Origin: Oscarella lobularis
Lineage: Eukaryota > Porifera > Homoscleromorpha > Homosclerophorida > Oscarellidae
DNA: 64,000 bases
Assembly: GCF_947507565.1 (NCBI RefSeq)
Contig: NC_089175.1
Location: 3,399,733 to 3,463,732 of the forward strand
Direction: 5' to 3'
Shown here: piece after piece, positions 21,195 to 31,562 of the stretch
Numbering within the stretch: the stretch's first letter is position 1
Layout: each line of letters starts with the position of its first letter
Translations under genes and position numbers: made by a program
Notes under the pieces: model-generated
The model's input: the letters and a program-made list of their open reading frames with translations, nothing else
The model's database searches: none
Told to the model about the DNA's origin: nothing

Positions 21195-21540
21195 CTATGG
21201 CTCCGAGAGAACGAAAGAATGGCCTCTTTTCGCCGTACGGTAAGTGCAGTGTGAAAAGGAGACGCGATTGCGAACCTCGCAAAAGGTTCTGCTGCATTCA
21301 TAGCAGTCATACTACTTTTTAGTTCGATGAAGTACTCACCTGAGCTAAATCGGAGCCAGTCGAACAAAGTGACGCTTAGAAACGCCACAATTTCCCAAAG
21401 AGGCCCCGATTTTCCAAAAAATCTTTCGAACTTGACCTGCACGATACGATTAACGCGCTGAGTCGGTTGCTTGAACGAAGAAACTCTTTGTCGCTCTCAA
21501 GAAAGCCATAAAATGCTATCACGTGATATCAACAAGCAAA
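21195..21540 (-). repeat. R3 repeat element, copy d
   Basis: Follows B1. Carries CACGTGAT, the donor-like CTCAGGTGAGTACTTC on the minus strand and TTTTGCGAGGTTCGCAATCG. Confidence 0.65.
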
Positions 21541-21609
21541 CGTCCCGTACACGTCCCAAAAAGTGCGGAATGACGAGGCAATGGACTTCTGAGAACGGAC
21601 TGGAGTGGT

Positions 21610-22060
21610 TGCTACGAGACATCGAGCGACGAGATATTATTTCTTTGACACCCCTAGACCCACGTACGCTCAGTGGGGTACAGTAATCAATATTCGGAAA
21701 GCTGCAGGCCCTGCAGGCCCAAGTGCTTGACTCCAAAAGAGCAACGAGCTCTAGTGCTGTTCTGAACTGCGGGCTGTTTGTTGTGCGCTATAAGCCTATT
21801 ACCAAATCAGTTTGGGAACTAATTAATTAATAATTCCCATTTGGAATACCGTTTTGGATTACATTTGCACATCAGTGCAGCCGAACCCACATACGACGGT
21901 CGTTAGAGACAAAATAAACCGCAGAAGCGTGCACGTGTTTGGTTATACTTGGGTGCCATTAGACTCATCTCCTTAGCTTTCGAGAACTTGTGATAAAATC
22001 ACCGCGGGAGACGTATAACGAGACAATTAAGGCGGGGAAGCAAAGAGAACCTCTTTTTTT
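21610..22060 (+). repeat. Family B upstream flank, copy before B2
   Basis: Paralogous to 22855-23330 (before B3) and partly to 10715-10835. Shared blocks include GAAAGCTGCAGGCCC, AAGCGTGCACGTGTTTGGTT (an E-box CACGTG) and CTTGTGATAAAATCACCG, a short inverted repeat. It ends about 60 bp before the B2 start and probably contains the promoter. Confidence 0.75.
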
Positions 22061-22120
22061 AAAACGCTTGTTAGAGTCAAACCAGACTCAGTGCGCGCCC
22101 AACTCGCTGTCGGAGAACCA

Positions 22121-22597
22121 ATGAAGCTCTCCACCGTCTTCGTTGTCGCATTTTTCTTCATTTTTTTATTCTCCACGGAGACGACTGAGTCAGCTCCCGC
22201 TTCAAGTCCACTATGCACGAGGTCCCAACATCCGTGGAAAGTAGGCCAACGGGCGCTCGCCGGGTTGGAGTCGGTCAGCTTTGGCAGCGGCCGCAAAAGG
22301 CGAAAGCGATTCTGCGACGTCGCCTACGGCATCGTTCACACGGCAATTTTCTACGAAGGAAACGTTTACGACTTCACTACGACCAGCGTGCCGCAGAAGA
22401 ACGCCGAGCCGTGGAGTTGGTACACGCCCGCCTCTTCGTGGATAACGGATACGGCTGGAACGAGTTACTGCACGACAAGCGAAGTGGAAAATTTCAATGC
22501 CAACTATCCGAAAGGCGCGTACCAATTCTGCGTTAACAACTGCCAAACGTACGTCAATGCTCTGAAAGAGTTTCTGAAAAGCTGCAGTTGTCGCTGA
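22121..22597 (+). CDS. Family B secreted proprotein B2, intact, intronless; permuted papain-like fold suspected
   Basis: Single 158-aa frame from ATG 22121. Residues 1-25 form a signal peptide with a Phe-rich core. CTRSQHPWKVGQRAL follows, then the basic furin-type site RKRRKR at 58-63. The mature part starts FCDVAYGIVHTAIFYEGNVYDF: His73 sits in H-T-A-I. KNAEPWSWY, GTSYC (Cys117) and ENFNANYP follow, then NNCQTYVNAL with Cys141, and the chain ends KSCSCR. A His some 70 residues before a Cys in an NC-Q/N motif at a helix start is the arrangement of circularly permuted papain-like enzymes (LRAT, PPPDE, some NlpC/P60), so I infer a secreted thiol hydrolase or acyltransferase activated by furin. 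That assignment comes from motif order only. Related B copies have an intron after the signal peptide; this one has none. Confidence 0.8.
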   Translation: MKLSTVFVVAFFFIFLFSTETTESAPASSPLCTRSQHPWKVGQRALAGLESVSFGSGRKRRKRFCDVAYGIVHTAIFYEGNVYDFTTTSVPQKNAEPWSWYTPASSWITDTAGTSYCTTSEVENFNANYPKGAYQFCVNNCQTYVNALKEFLKSCSCR

Positions 22598-22599
22598 TG

Positions 22600-22854
22600 T
22601 CGCAAATGCCGTACACTAACTAGTAGACCTCTACGCACGCTGACTTAGACGCTGACTTTTTTCGTTTTTTTTCTGTGACGTGTACACGACACCGCTATAG
22701 CTGCTGCTCCAGTACACACAGAATCACGGTGCAAATATATATCTTTGGGTGGCGTCCGTACGCTTGCTAGCTGACGCGTAGGGCACAACGTCGTCATGCG
22801 TGCGCACATGGTAAAACCAAAGTCAACTGAAAGACGATGTAGACGAGATAGACG
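22600..22854. other. 3' flank of B2
   Basis: No exon recognised; short direct copies of GTAGACGAGATAGACGAGACATCGAG-like sequence at the end. Confidence 0.4.
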
Positions 22855-23320
22855 AGACATCGAGCGAATAATATTTCCTTGACTTTCCTAGGCCCACGTA
22901 TCATGATGCCCACGGGTAGGCCTATCGATACTCAGAAAGCTGCAGGCCCAATTTCTTGGCTCCAAAAGGGTAATGAGCTCTAGTGCTGACTGTTCTGAAT
23001 TGCTTGCTGTTTGTTGCGTGCTATTACGGTATCAAATGATCAGTTTGAATGTGGGGAATCACTAGCGTCCAATTTGTGCAAAACCGAACCCATGCATATA
23101 TACGAGAGACGAGATGCACAGCAGAAGCGTGCACGTGTTTGGTTTTCCTTGGGTGTCATCTCCTTATAAGCTTTTGGGAGCTTGTGATAAAATCACCGTG
23201 GAAGATGTATAACGAGAGACAAGGTGGGGAAAAAGAAAGAGAACCTCTTTTGTTCAAGACGCTTTTTCGAGTCAAACCCGATTCAGTGCGCGCCCATCGC
23301 GACCCCGGGGTGTAGGGAAC
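22855..23320 (+). repeat. Family B upstream flank, copy before B3
   Basis: Second copy of the 21610-22060 block, same orientation, same E-box and same ATAAAATCACCG inverted repeat. It shows that B2 and B3 arose by tandem duplication including their promoters. Confidence 0.75.
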
Positions 23321-23322
23321 CA

Positions 23323-23663
23323 ATGAACCTTTCTGTCGTCTTTGCTATAATTGTCGCGCTTAATTTATTAAAGTCGGCCGCACATTGACTCGTTTTTGAT
23401 TGCAATCGACGTATAGGCTTCGAGCCACAACTGAGTCTACTCCCTCTTCAAGCAGTCCAATTAACGAGCCTATACGCTGCCGAATTCTGTCGATCCTTTC
23501 CGCTGCATGTAGCGCCGGCGGCAACGTCAGTGGCGACACGATTTGACTCGTACGGTACTAATTATTAAACTCGCGCGGCGATTGACTACAGAGAAGACGT
23601 TTACGGTTTCACGAAGACCAGCGTGCCGCGTAAGAACGCCGAGTCGTGGAGTGAGTACTCGTG
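23323..23663 (+). pseudogene. Family B pseudogene B3
   Basis: Begins with an intact-looking signal peptide start (MNLSVVFAIIVA) at 23323, loses the frame within 40 bases, and then shows the family blocks ACTACAGAGAAGACGTTTACGG (Y-REDVYG) and CGTAAGAACGCCGAGTCGTGGAGTGAGTAC (RKNAESWSEY). The sequence ends abruptly after this; the GTSYC and NCQTYVNAL parts are deleted. A7 lies tail-on 150 bp downstream. Confidence 0.8.
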
Positions 23664-23816
23664 TACTCGTTAACGTGTACTCGTGACACTGGTCTTTTCT
23701 TTTTTTTCCTGCTATACTCACTCTAGAGAGTTACATGCACTAATAGTTACACCATAAAACGAACAAACTTGAGGAGTACTTCGTATATACGGGTGAGTGG
23801 CATTGCATTGAAGCGT

Positions 23817-24832
23817 CTAGTTGCTTGAATGCATAGCCAATTCAAAAAGATGAAACTGATGCAAATCGGAAGAACCACCTCTGCATACTTTTACATAAAG
23901 ACCTTGACTTGGCTTCAATTTTCCGTTGAAATCAATTGTCTTTGAACTGGTGCCAACGAATACTATTCCGGACGTAGAATTAGGATGAATTTCAAATCGA
24001 ACGTTCCAGATAGTAGTCTCTTGAGGGGGAGCTAGGCTGCCCAAACTGCTGCCGTATGTGCACGCCCCAGCTGAAATAGTGCCTTCGTAAAAGTAAGCGC
24101 GGGCACGATTCCAGTAGAAACCAGCGCAAATACTATTGTCACAGATATAAAAAGTCACTATCGGATCGGTGGCAGACGCTGGCCCAAAGAAATAACCAAA
24201 TTGAAGCGTGTAGATATTATTATCATCGAGAACTCTAGCTTCAATCAATTCGACCTTTGACAGAGAAACGCCCCGAGGTTATGTTTAGCTGACGTATACC
24301 AAGGCCGAAGTTAATTAACTTACTTGAAGCAATAGGGCGTAGTAAACAGATCCAGGTCCACGGAATTCGATTGTCTGTGCGGACACCGAAGACGGCGTCT
24401 CCGCAAACGTAGCGTGAGTTTGGAGCCAAGAAGGAGACATGTAACGATACAATAGTAGAGTTCGACTTGAAACGCTCTATGACGAAGTGCCATTAAAAAA
24501 CGTATAGGTAGGTGGTGCAAGGGGTTCTTAGTCAACTTTGTGGATGCTTACCTGACTCGGAGTTGATGACACCGGCGGTGCACCTGTCTGCCAAGCGACG
24601 GTAAAATAACCACACGGCCGGATTACAGAAACAAAACGCGATCCTAACTTACTGTGTCTCCATCGCCGGCGTTGTTTCGGAGTTGAATGTAGTCGCCAAA
24701 AGAAAGACACACAGTGGGTCCCGATGACGGTATAAACAAAGCAGGAGTTGTGCACTCGTCTGATGTAGACCCCAGCCAGAAACTTGAAGCAATGACCAGT
24801 AGCAACAGGAACGTAGAACGCGCAGGGACCAT
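23817..24832 (-). CDS. Family A secreted protein A7, intact, four exons
   Basis: Exons on the minus strand: 24832-24653 (60 codons; MVPARSTFLLLLVIASSFWLG, SDEC, SSGPTVCLSFGDYIQL), 24587-24552 (TGAPPVSSTPSQ), 24476-24324 (MSPSWLQTHATFAETPSSVSAQ) and 24254-23817 (VELIEARVLDDNNIY, FYICDNSIC, RFEIHPNSTSGIVFVGTSS, KLKPSQGLYVKVCR, stop). All phase 0, GT-AG. About 268 aa with no disruption. It is closest to A3/A3', sharing the exon 2 sequence exactly. The LDDY motif is changed to FGDY here. The same glycosylation sequon NST and paired cysteines are kept. Confidence 0.85.
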
Positions 24833-24839
24833 TGTTCAA

Positions 24840-25150
24840 AAGCGGGACGTGACAAAGAAATAGTCGTTCAACAAAGAAGCGAAGCCGCGCAATGAGACTG
24901 TTCTCGCTTGGCTTCCTCTGCGCACAAAAATAGAATCAAAGCACGGAAATCATTTCGTTAATTTGTTTAGACAGCTTGTTCATGCAAGACTAGCCAGGTT
25001 CATTACGTAAACTGATGAACCTCCAGCTCCAACGCCTTTGTTGCTGCGTTTTCATGCACTCACAATCTGAAAACAAATGGTGTTTGCTTGAATGTGTGTC
25101 TTGCTGTGCAAAGACGCGATTGTTCTGATTGTGTACGACTGATTTCACAA
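24840..25150. other. Upstream flank of A7
   Basis: Resembles the flanks of A3 and A4 (motifs GAAGCCAAGCG and CATTACGTAAAC). No exon recognised. Confidence 0.4.
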
Positions 25151-25154
25151 ATCC

Positions 25155-25510
25155 CTAGCTTCTTCGCTTTCCTGCTTCTCCTCTAAGGCACGTACGACGA
25201 TTTCCCTAAAAACAAAACCGATCGTCTTCGATGGACGGCCGAGTGATCGATCCCGCGACGCCTATCGACGCGCTTTCATTTGAAATTTTCTCTGTGCATT
25301 ATGTTTCTTTTCTGACAAGGATTTCTGATATCTGGCTCAACTTCACTGAAGGTCATAGCTACGAAAAAAGGCCTGGCTCCCTTTCTAAGAGGGTGATCGC
25401 GTGGGCTTATCTCTTCGAAATGAAGAGCACGTGAGTCGCGAGTATCTGCACGGCACGCCACCCATCACGAATCGTTTCTTCACTTTCCAACTCACTCTCT
25501 ACACAAAGTT
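25155..25510 (+). pseudogene. Arylsulfatase-K-like N-terminal fragment
   Basis: The bases at 25157-25280 match the start of the sulfatase genes S1/S2: a decayed CTTCGCTTTCCTGCTTCTCC (leader), AAAACAAAACCGATCGTCTTCG and GATGGACGGCCGAGTGATCGATCCC (SMDGRVIDP), then a shortened IDAL segment. Frameshifts precede it, and the catalytic CVPSR segment is absent. A second leader-like piece with CACGAATCGTTTCTTC lies at about 25470. It sits downstream of pseudogene B3, repeating the B-then-sulfatase order. Confidence 0.75.
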
Positions 25511-25519
25511 AGTAACCAA

Positions 25520-26060
25520 AAAATGAACAAAGGGCACGTCATATACGGATGAGCGGAATTGTATCGGACGTAGCAATGCAGTCCTGATTGACGATGCTTT
25601 TACTATGTCTCCTTTATTCAGAAGTTCCACCATTACCTTGTTGATGTTTCTTGCCTTTTCAAATTTGACAGATCAGATAGAATTGCGTGGCTAGCTGTTA
25701 ATTCAGTTTGATCGGAGCAGAGAGACAACACGTAGGCTACATATCATGCACACGCCGCGCATAGCGTAACCGATAAAATTAAACTGAAGACAGCGAGAAC
25801 TTCTAATTCGAAGCTGCCGAAAACGACTCCTCGCGCGCCAGAATGTAGGCATGACATCGCGTGACGCGTACAGTGTAGGCGTATCCCGCGCTTTTTCCCA
25901 AAACGCGGTTAACGACAAGTAGAGAGCGCGGAAGGAAGACCAAAAAAACGGCAGGCCTTTCAAACAGCATGCTCAGACTCAGTAGCAAATATTCCTTCTC
26001 CTCAACTGAAGCGCTAAGCAGTTCTGATTCCGAGTGCTGTATATATACTCGACTGATCTG
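25520..26060. other. Upstream region of B4
   Basis: Contains a TATA-like TATATATA at 26041-26048, about 20 bp upstream of the ATG and so perhaps too close, and otherwise no recognised feature. Confidence 0.35.
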
Positions 26061-26064
26061 CCCT

Positions 26065-26566
26065 ATGAACGTCTCTATCATCGTCGCCGTGTTCCTCTTC
26101 ATTTCTTTCGCTCCTCCAGATGTTTCGGGATTGTGCGCGTGCACCAAGTCAAAACATAACTGGGAAATAGGAACAAGGCCGCTTTTTGAGAGTGACCTGC
26201 CTGCTCCTGAAGCTGCCGGCACCAAAACTGAGAAGGAAAGAAAGAAACGAATAGTACATTTTAGTTGTAGCTGGGGCTGCGTTTTTAGCTGCAATACATT
26301 TCTGCGACGATGGCTACGGCCTTCGTCATACGGCAATTTTTTACAGAGAAGTCGTTTATGACTTTGCTAAAGAAGGCTGTCCGCGAGATACTGAAGAATG
26401 GAGACATTACACTTCTAGCGGGGAATCCGGAACAAGTTACTGCACGGAGGACGAGGTGAAAACTTTCAACGACAACTATCCCAAGGGATACAGAGCCTGT
26501 GGGCACAATTGTCAAACGTACGTCAATGCCTTGAAAGTCTTTCTGGAGAACTGCAGCTGCCGCTAA
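26065..26566 (+). pseudogene. Family B proprotein B4, interrupted at the processing site
   Basis: ATG 26065 opens a signal peptide (MNVSIIVAVFLFISFAPPDVSG), then CTKSKHNWEIGTRPL and a propeptide ending ERKKR at about 26248. About 50 bp of unrelated sequence (26251-26299) follow, with in-frame stops nearby. The family then resumes in another frame at FCDDGYGLRHTAIFYREVVYDF, with the conserved His, and continues through GTSYCTEDEV, NFNDNYP-like FNDNYPKG and HNCQTYVNAL to CSCR and a stop at 26564. No GT-AG intron restores the frame (a GTACAT...TTTTTAG pair at 26254-26288 gives the wrong phase). All putative catalytic residues are present, so the damage may be recent or reflect an unusual intron. 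Confidence 0.75.
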
Positions 26567-26754
26567 TTGTACGAAGTTAAAATAACGTCCAAACCGATTT
26601 TCTCAGACATGCATACGGTCTGTTCAATTTCTTTTCTGTGAATGTTTTTGGCAAAAAAGCTAGCTGATTGTTCTGATAGATGTCTGGCTCCTGCAACTGA
26701 TCAAGGGTGATACCTAAAAGCTTCTTTCATATCGCGTAGGCTTCACGTCTTGTC

Positions 26755-26955
26755 AAAATGAAGAGCACGTGCGCCGTGAGCATCTGCACGCCACCCAATT
26801 CATTCTCCTTCTTTCGCTCTTTCGCACACCCATCCGACGGATCTCCCCCCCGACAAGAAAACCCAACGTCATCTTCGTCGATTCAATGAACAGCCGAGAA
26901 AACAAACCTAACGTCGTCTTCGTCATCTGCGATTTAATGGACGGATCACAGCCAG
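26755..26955 (+). pseudogene. Arylsulfatase-K-like N-terminal fragment after B4
   Basis: The frame reads FILLLSLFRTPIRRI...TRKPNVIFVDSMNSRENKPNVVFVICDLMDGS. The KPNVVFVICD.MDG block, the N-terminal metal-binding strand of sulfatases, occurs twice in tandem (26857 and 26909). The rest of the enzyme is missing; the sequence passes into a family A fragment at about 26965. Confidence 0.75.
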
Positions 26956-26965
26956 ACCGCCGGCC

Positions 26966-27215
26966 CAAAAAATAACCAAATTGAAGGGAGTAGGCTTTAT
27001 CATGATCATCTACTAAACTGACCGTAGACAGAGAAACGCCCCAAAGCCTTGTTTAGCTACAAAACCGGCGTAAGCTTACTACAAGCAACAGGCCATAAGT
27101 AACAGATTTAGGCCCACTGAATTCAGTTGTTTGTGCGGACACCAAAGACGGTGCATGCCTCCGTAAAGTGAACGTAGCATGAGTTTGGAGCCACAGAGTT
27201 TACTCTAATTCGCAA
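26966..27215 (-). pseudogene. Family A fragment (exon 3 and start of exon 4)
   Basis: Minus-strand sequence matches exon 3 (GGCTCCAAACTCATGCTACG through GTGTCCGCACAAACAAC to a GTAAGC donor near 27080) and the first codons of exon 4 (about 26970-27025). Several indels break the frame. No other exons. Confidence 0.75.
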
Positions 27216-27219
27216 GCTG

Positions 27220-27680
27220 CACTAGGCGTTTGGGAGTAAAGAGACGTTGAAAATAGTAGAGATTGGGTATTTTTGCTTTATTTTCCAAGGTTGCTTTCTT
27301 CGAACTCTTCTAAAATGTAGCTAGACGCTCTTGACTCAAGTCTTGACGCGCAAGAAGGGAGCTGAGAGGATCTGGAATCGAGAATTTACATGCTAGGTTG
27401 GACAGGGAAAATGCCGTCGTATTAGAAAGCTTCTGTTTGCCCCGACTCCGTCGATACGTAGCAGAAGTCGCACTTTATGTGGCAGTGATCGTTGACGCTA
27501 TAACTAAGCATCGATAGCTGTTTTCTTTTCACGCTAGCTTCCAATGGCATTTTTCGTGCAGCCTAGAACTTAATAAGAATTGCCACGTCTGCATTGTTGT
27601 TGCGCTACTCCTAAGTGAGTCGTGTGTTACCACGTTTCTTGCCCCGAAATGATCGAGCTTCTGTACGATCCGATTTCAAG
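27220..27680. other. Sulfatase-type 3' flank
   Basis: 27270-27520 resembles the 3' flanks of S1 and S2 (compare 30880-31150): TTTCCAAGGTTGCTTTCTTCGAA and TAAAATGTAGC. So a sulfatase gene once ended here. No coding remains. Confidence 0.5.
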
Positions 27681-27995
27681 AAAAGAAATGGCTTTTTTCG
27701 TCGTACACGGTACCTGCAGTGTGAAAACGCGTCGATTATGAATCTCGCAAAGAGTTCTGCTTTATTCATACTAGTTATACTTCTTTTTAGATCCACGACG
27801 CACTCACTCGAGCTACATTCGAGCCAATCGAACAGAGCGACGCATCACAACGTTCCTTTTCCCGAACGGAGCCCCAAACTTTCGAAAACTTGTAGAACGT
27901 AATCAGCACAACGCGATTAACGTGCTGAGTCGGCTGCTTGAGCAAAGAAGCTCTTTATCACTCTAGAAAAAGCCATAAAATGCTATCACGTGAGA
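27680..27995 (-). repeat. R3 repeat element, copy e
   Basis: Diverged copy with CTCGAGTGAGTGCG in place of the donor-like motif, and the TTCGTTC/TTTTTCTAGAGTG end. It follows the sulfatase remnant, as R3 does at S1 and S2. Confidence 0.55.
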
Positions 27996-28244
27996 CGTAA
28001 AATGGGAGTCCCGTACACTTGACAAAATTTCTACAAGTTTCTTGCTGATTCTGGGCGTAATCTGGCTAGCAAGGAGGCTGCAGAATTTGTGCAAACTAAT
28101 AAAGTCTGCGTGAACGCGCCGAGCGCGACGATGCGTTGGCGTGACGTAGGTGCCCTGGTTTCGGTTTCCGCCAAAACGCGGTGCTCGTGCCACCAACAAG
28201 AATAGAGAACGGAACGAAAAGCGAAAGAAACGGTAGGCCGGTTC

Positions 28245-28252
28245 TATATAAA
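28245..28252 (+). promoter_or_regulatory. TATA box of B5
   Basis: TATATAAA, about 80 bp upstream of the ATG at 28333; identical in the duplicate at 44083-44090. Confidence 0.6.
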
Positions 28253-28332
28253 CAATCTAACAGCACGCTCAAGACTCAGTCTCGATCTCTTCTCTTCAGA
28301 CAGTTCCGAGTTTGCACCGCGCTGACTGCGCT

Positions 28333-28913
28333 ATGAAAGTCTCCATCATCTTCGTTGCCCTGTTTCTCTTCCTTTCTTTTGCTCCCCCAGATGTTTCAGG
28401 ATAGCTGATCCGTCGGAGTAGGCCTCCTACAAGTAAGTAACTACTTTATGTAGTCTACAAACGCGCCAACTCAATCGTCTCTGGGGCGCCGTTGCACCAA
28501 GTCCAAGGATACGTGGACAGTAGGCACAAGAAGCCTTTTTTCTTGGCCGTCGGAGAGAAATCTCTGCCGAAGCTACCGACGACTCGGAAGTTGCAAAGGA
28601 ACGAAGCAAACGATTCTGCAGCGCGGGCTACGGCATTAGACACGCGGCGATTTACTACAGAGAAAACCTTTACGACTTCACGACGACAAGTCGTCCGCGA
28701 AAGAATGAGGAATCGTGGAGTCAGTATAGAAAAGCTTCTTCATGGTTGAGATTGGATACGTCAGGAACGAGTTACTGCACGGTGCAGGAAGTAGACAATT
28801 TCAATGCCAACTATCCTCAGTATCCTGAAAGAAGGTACAACTTTTGCTGGTACAATTGTCAAACCTACGTCAATGCCCTGAAAAAGTTTTTGAAAAGCTG
28901 CAGTTGTAAATGA
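28333..28913 (+). pseudogene. Family B pseudogene B5
   Basis: Nearly identical to B5' (44171-44753) but broken: the signal exon meets TAG directly after DVSG (TGG to TAG at about 28401), the acceptor CTCTAG of the intron has become CTCTGG, and eight bases are missing in the propeptide near 28543 relative to B5'. On the other hand it retains the Cys codon of the CTKSKDTW motif, which B5' has lost by a 6-bp deletion. The C-terminal part, including IRHAAIYYRENLYDF, GTSYCT and YNCQTYVNALKKFLKSCSCK, is intact in sequence. Confidence 0.85.
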
Positions 28914-29239
28914 TGCACAAAAGTGTGAGCACTGTTTTTTTTCTGACAAGCTGCTGTGCATGCATAACGACTAATACTTAAGCAGAATTTTTGGCAATGT
29001 TGCCCAATAGCATCTACACTTGTGATTGCAATTTCCTCAATACTCTGATAAGCATCAATAGTCACTAGCTACGGAATTAGGACTGTGGCTCTTCTCTCTC
29101 GACAGTGGAGGATATCTTAGTGAAACTCACGTCACGTTTGATCTCCGTACCAATAGACGATAGACTTGAGATTCGTTGTGCTCATTCCTCACGCGACGGA
29201 GCACGTGAACTTGGAGAGTACACCTACTTCACCCCCATC

Positions 29240-30837
29240 ATGAATCGTTACTTCGCTTCCCTACTTCTCCTTATCTCGTACGCCCATCCGACAATCCCCG
29301 CGACGACGAAACCTAACGTCGTCTTCGTCATCTGCTATTCGATGGACGGCCAAGTCATCGACCCCACGTCGCCCGTCTCGCGCGCCGTCGCGACGCCCAA
29401 CATCGACGCGCTCGCCGCGTCGGGCGTCAATTTTGTCAACAACTACTGCTCGAGCCCCCCAGTGCGTGCCGAGTCGCTCGGCAATGTTCTCCGGTCGCTA
29501 CGTCCATCAACTCAAAACGTGGAACAACGCCCAGGACCTCTGCGTCGACTGGAGCCCGACCGACCCGGCGCACTGCGTCAACCAGGGAAACAATTCCCAT
29601 TGGCAAACGTTCGACTATCATTTCGAAAAGGCCGACTACGACGTTCGCCTCTACGGAAAAATCGACGTCGGCGGCGGTATCGGCGGCGGATTTCATGGCG
29701 GCGGAGCGGGAACGACGTCCGCCGGTCTATCGGCGTGGACGCGAGCGGCGAACATAACCCATCCGGAAATGAGGACCCGCGCGACATCGTCAACGACAAG
29801 GTAAAGGAGCCGTTTGAAACGGACGCTCGAACGATCGATAAATGCGTCGAGTAATTGCCCGCGAACGCGAGCGCGTCGACGCGGCCGTTTTTCTCTACTG
29901 TGGAATCAATATACCCCATCCGCAACGAATCGGCGGTCACCGTACCCACGTGGCTACCGTACGAGAAAATGCATCCGGCCGATCGATACGAAGCGGCGTC
30001 GAAAGCGCTTCACTACGACGACATGAAAGCGTTTGCGAAAGCCGACATACTGAAAGTGCGACGCTCCTATTATGCCATGTGCGCGCAAACGGATCACTAT
30101 CTCGGTCGTGTCGTCGCGACGCTCGACGCGATCGGACGACGCAACGACACGTACGTCGTCTTCACGTCTGATCACGGCGAGTGAAATATGGAGCACATGC
30201 AGACGTGGAAGAATAGCATGTGCGAGGCGAATAATCACGTGCCGCTCGTCGTAAGCGGACCGGGCGTGAAGAAGGGGGCAACGTGACGTCAAATCTCGAT
30301 CTGTATCGGACTATAATGGAGTGAGCGATATTCGACGTTTCGAAGGACGTCAAACTCGACGGGAATTCGTTATCTACGTTTTTATATGACAATCCGAGCC
30401 GGATGTCGTCGTCAACGCGAATTGATTTCGTTTTTGGTGAATATCACTCGAATATGGCCAATACGGGGCATTTTATGATTCGGAAGGGGAACTATAAGTA
30501 TATCGTGTTTGGAACAACGTCACAGTATGAGAACTATAAAGCGCAACTTTTTAATTTGGCTATGGATCCGGAGGAGATTGACGATGTCGCCGTGAGGGCG
30601 CCTGACGTTGCGGCGGAGATGGAGAAGCTGATGAGAAGCGTTGTAGATGTTCAGGCTGTGGATAAGGAGTGCAAGGAGCAGGATAAGGCTCGATTCAATA
30701 TGTAGTTTCAAGGGCATAAGAGTGACTGGGTTAAGACGCTTGGTGTGACGGTTTACTCCAATTCGCGAACTGAAGCGTTTGGGCATGAAGAGGATTTGGA
30801 GAAAATGGCCCTATGGAAAACGGAACAAAAAAATTGA
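29240..30837 (+). pseudogene. Arylsulfatase-K-like pseudogene S1
   Basis: Same gene as S2 (45070-46713) but inactivated many times: an extra C at about 29458 destroys the frame just before the catalytic CVPSR motif; TGG-to-TAA at 29852; about 50 bp deleted near 29920; GGA-to-TGA at 30182; about 13 bp missing near 30276; TGG-to-TGA at 30322; TGG-to-TAG at 30703. The rest of the sequence is still highly similar to S2, so decay is fairly recent and followed the duplication. Confidence 0.95.
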
Positions 30838-30839
30838 TT

Positions 30840-31200
30840 AAATAATTATAGACGTTTTTATGGGGAAGAAAGGTGTGGGTATTTCTGATCTATTTTCTAA
30901 GGCTTCTTTCTTTGAATGTCCCTAAAATGTAGCCTGGACGCCCACGAGATTGGACACAGGGACGCGGCGAAGCTTCGATTCGAATATCTCTTCGATTCTA
31001 GGCCCGACTCGATGCTTATGCGTCACTGTAGGCTTCTTTTCAGTAGTATTTTGCTTTGAAGACAGAGCTAAGGAAGGGGATCGACGTCTTTCTTGGGTGG
31101 GAAGACAGCGAAGGGCAGAAGGTCGACTCTACTACCGCGACGAGCTTCCCCAAAGGGTTTCACTCTTACTAGCCACATCGCTTAATTTGCAGTCTTTGTT
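30840..31200. other. 3' flank of S1
   Basis: Conserved with 46715-47085. No exon recognised. Confidence 0.5.
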
Positions 31201-31425
31201 CGTACTCACCTAAGTGACATTGGAGCGAATTGAATGAAGTTATGCTTCGAAATGACGGCTTTTCCCCATTGGAGCCCCGATTTTCTGAAAACTTGCTCAA
31301 CGCGGTTCTTCTTATACGTTCAACTCGCTACGTTAGTTGCGTTGCGTCGTCGAAGAAACTTTTCTCACGTTTGGAAAAAACCAATAAAGTTTAACGCGTG
31401 ACACGTTGATATGGGCGACGAGTCA
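31195..31425 (-). repeat. R3 repeat element, copy f
   Basis: Shorter, diverged copy: CACTTAGGTGAGTACG donor-like motif on the minus strand and CACGCGTTAAAC in place of the E-box. Duplicate at 47080-47295. Confidence 0.5.
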
Positions 31426-31562
31426 AATCCCGTACATCTATAAGCGCGCGACGATTTTTGTACACTCGATGGAAAACTTAGTGAATGCAATAGGAAAGGG
31501 GCCTAGGGACTGAGCTTACTTGTGGGCATCTCACGGAAACGAGACAGCCGATTACATGTAAG

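Noticed and set aside
29105-29854. 249-codon frame reading into a basic Arg-rich protein
   Set aside because: It is the sulfatase S1 leader followed by a frameshift into the wrong frame of a GC-rich gene; S2 shows the true frame.
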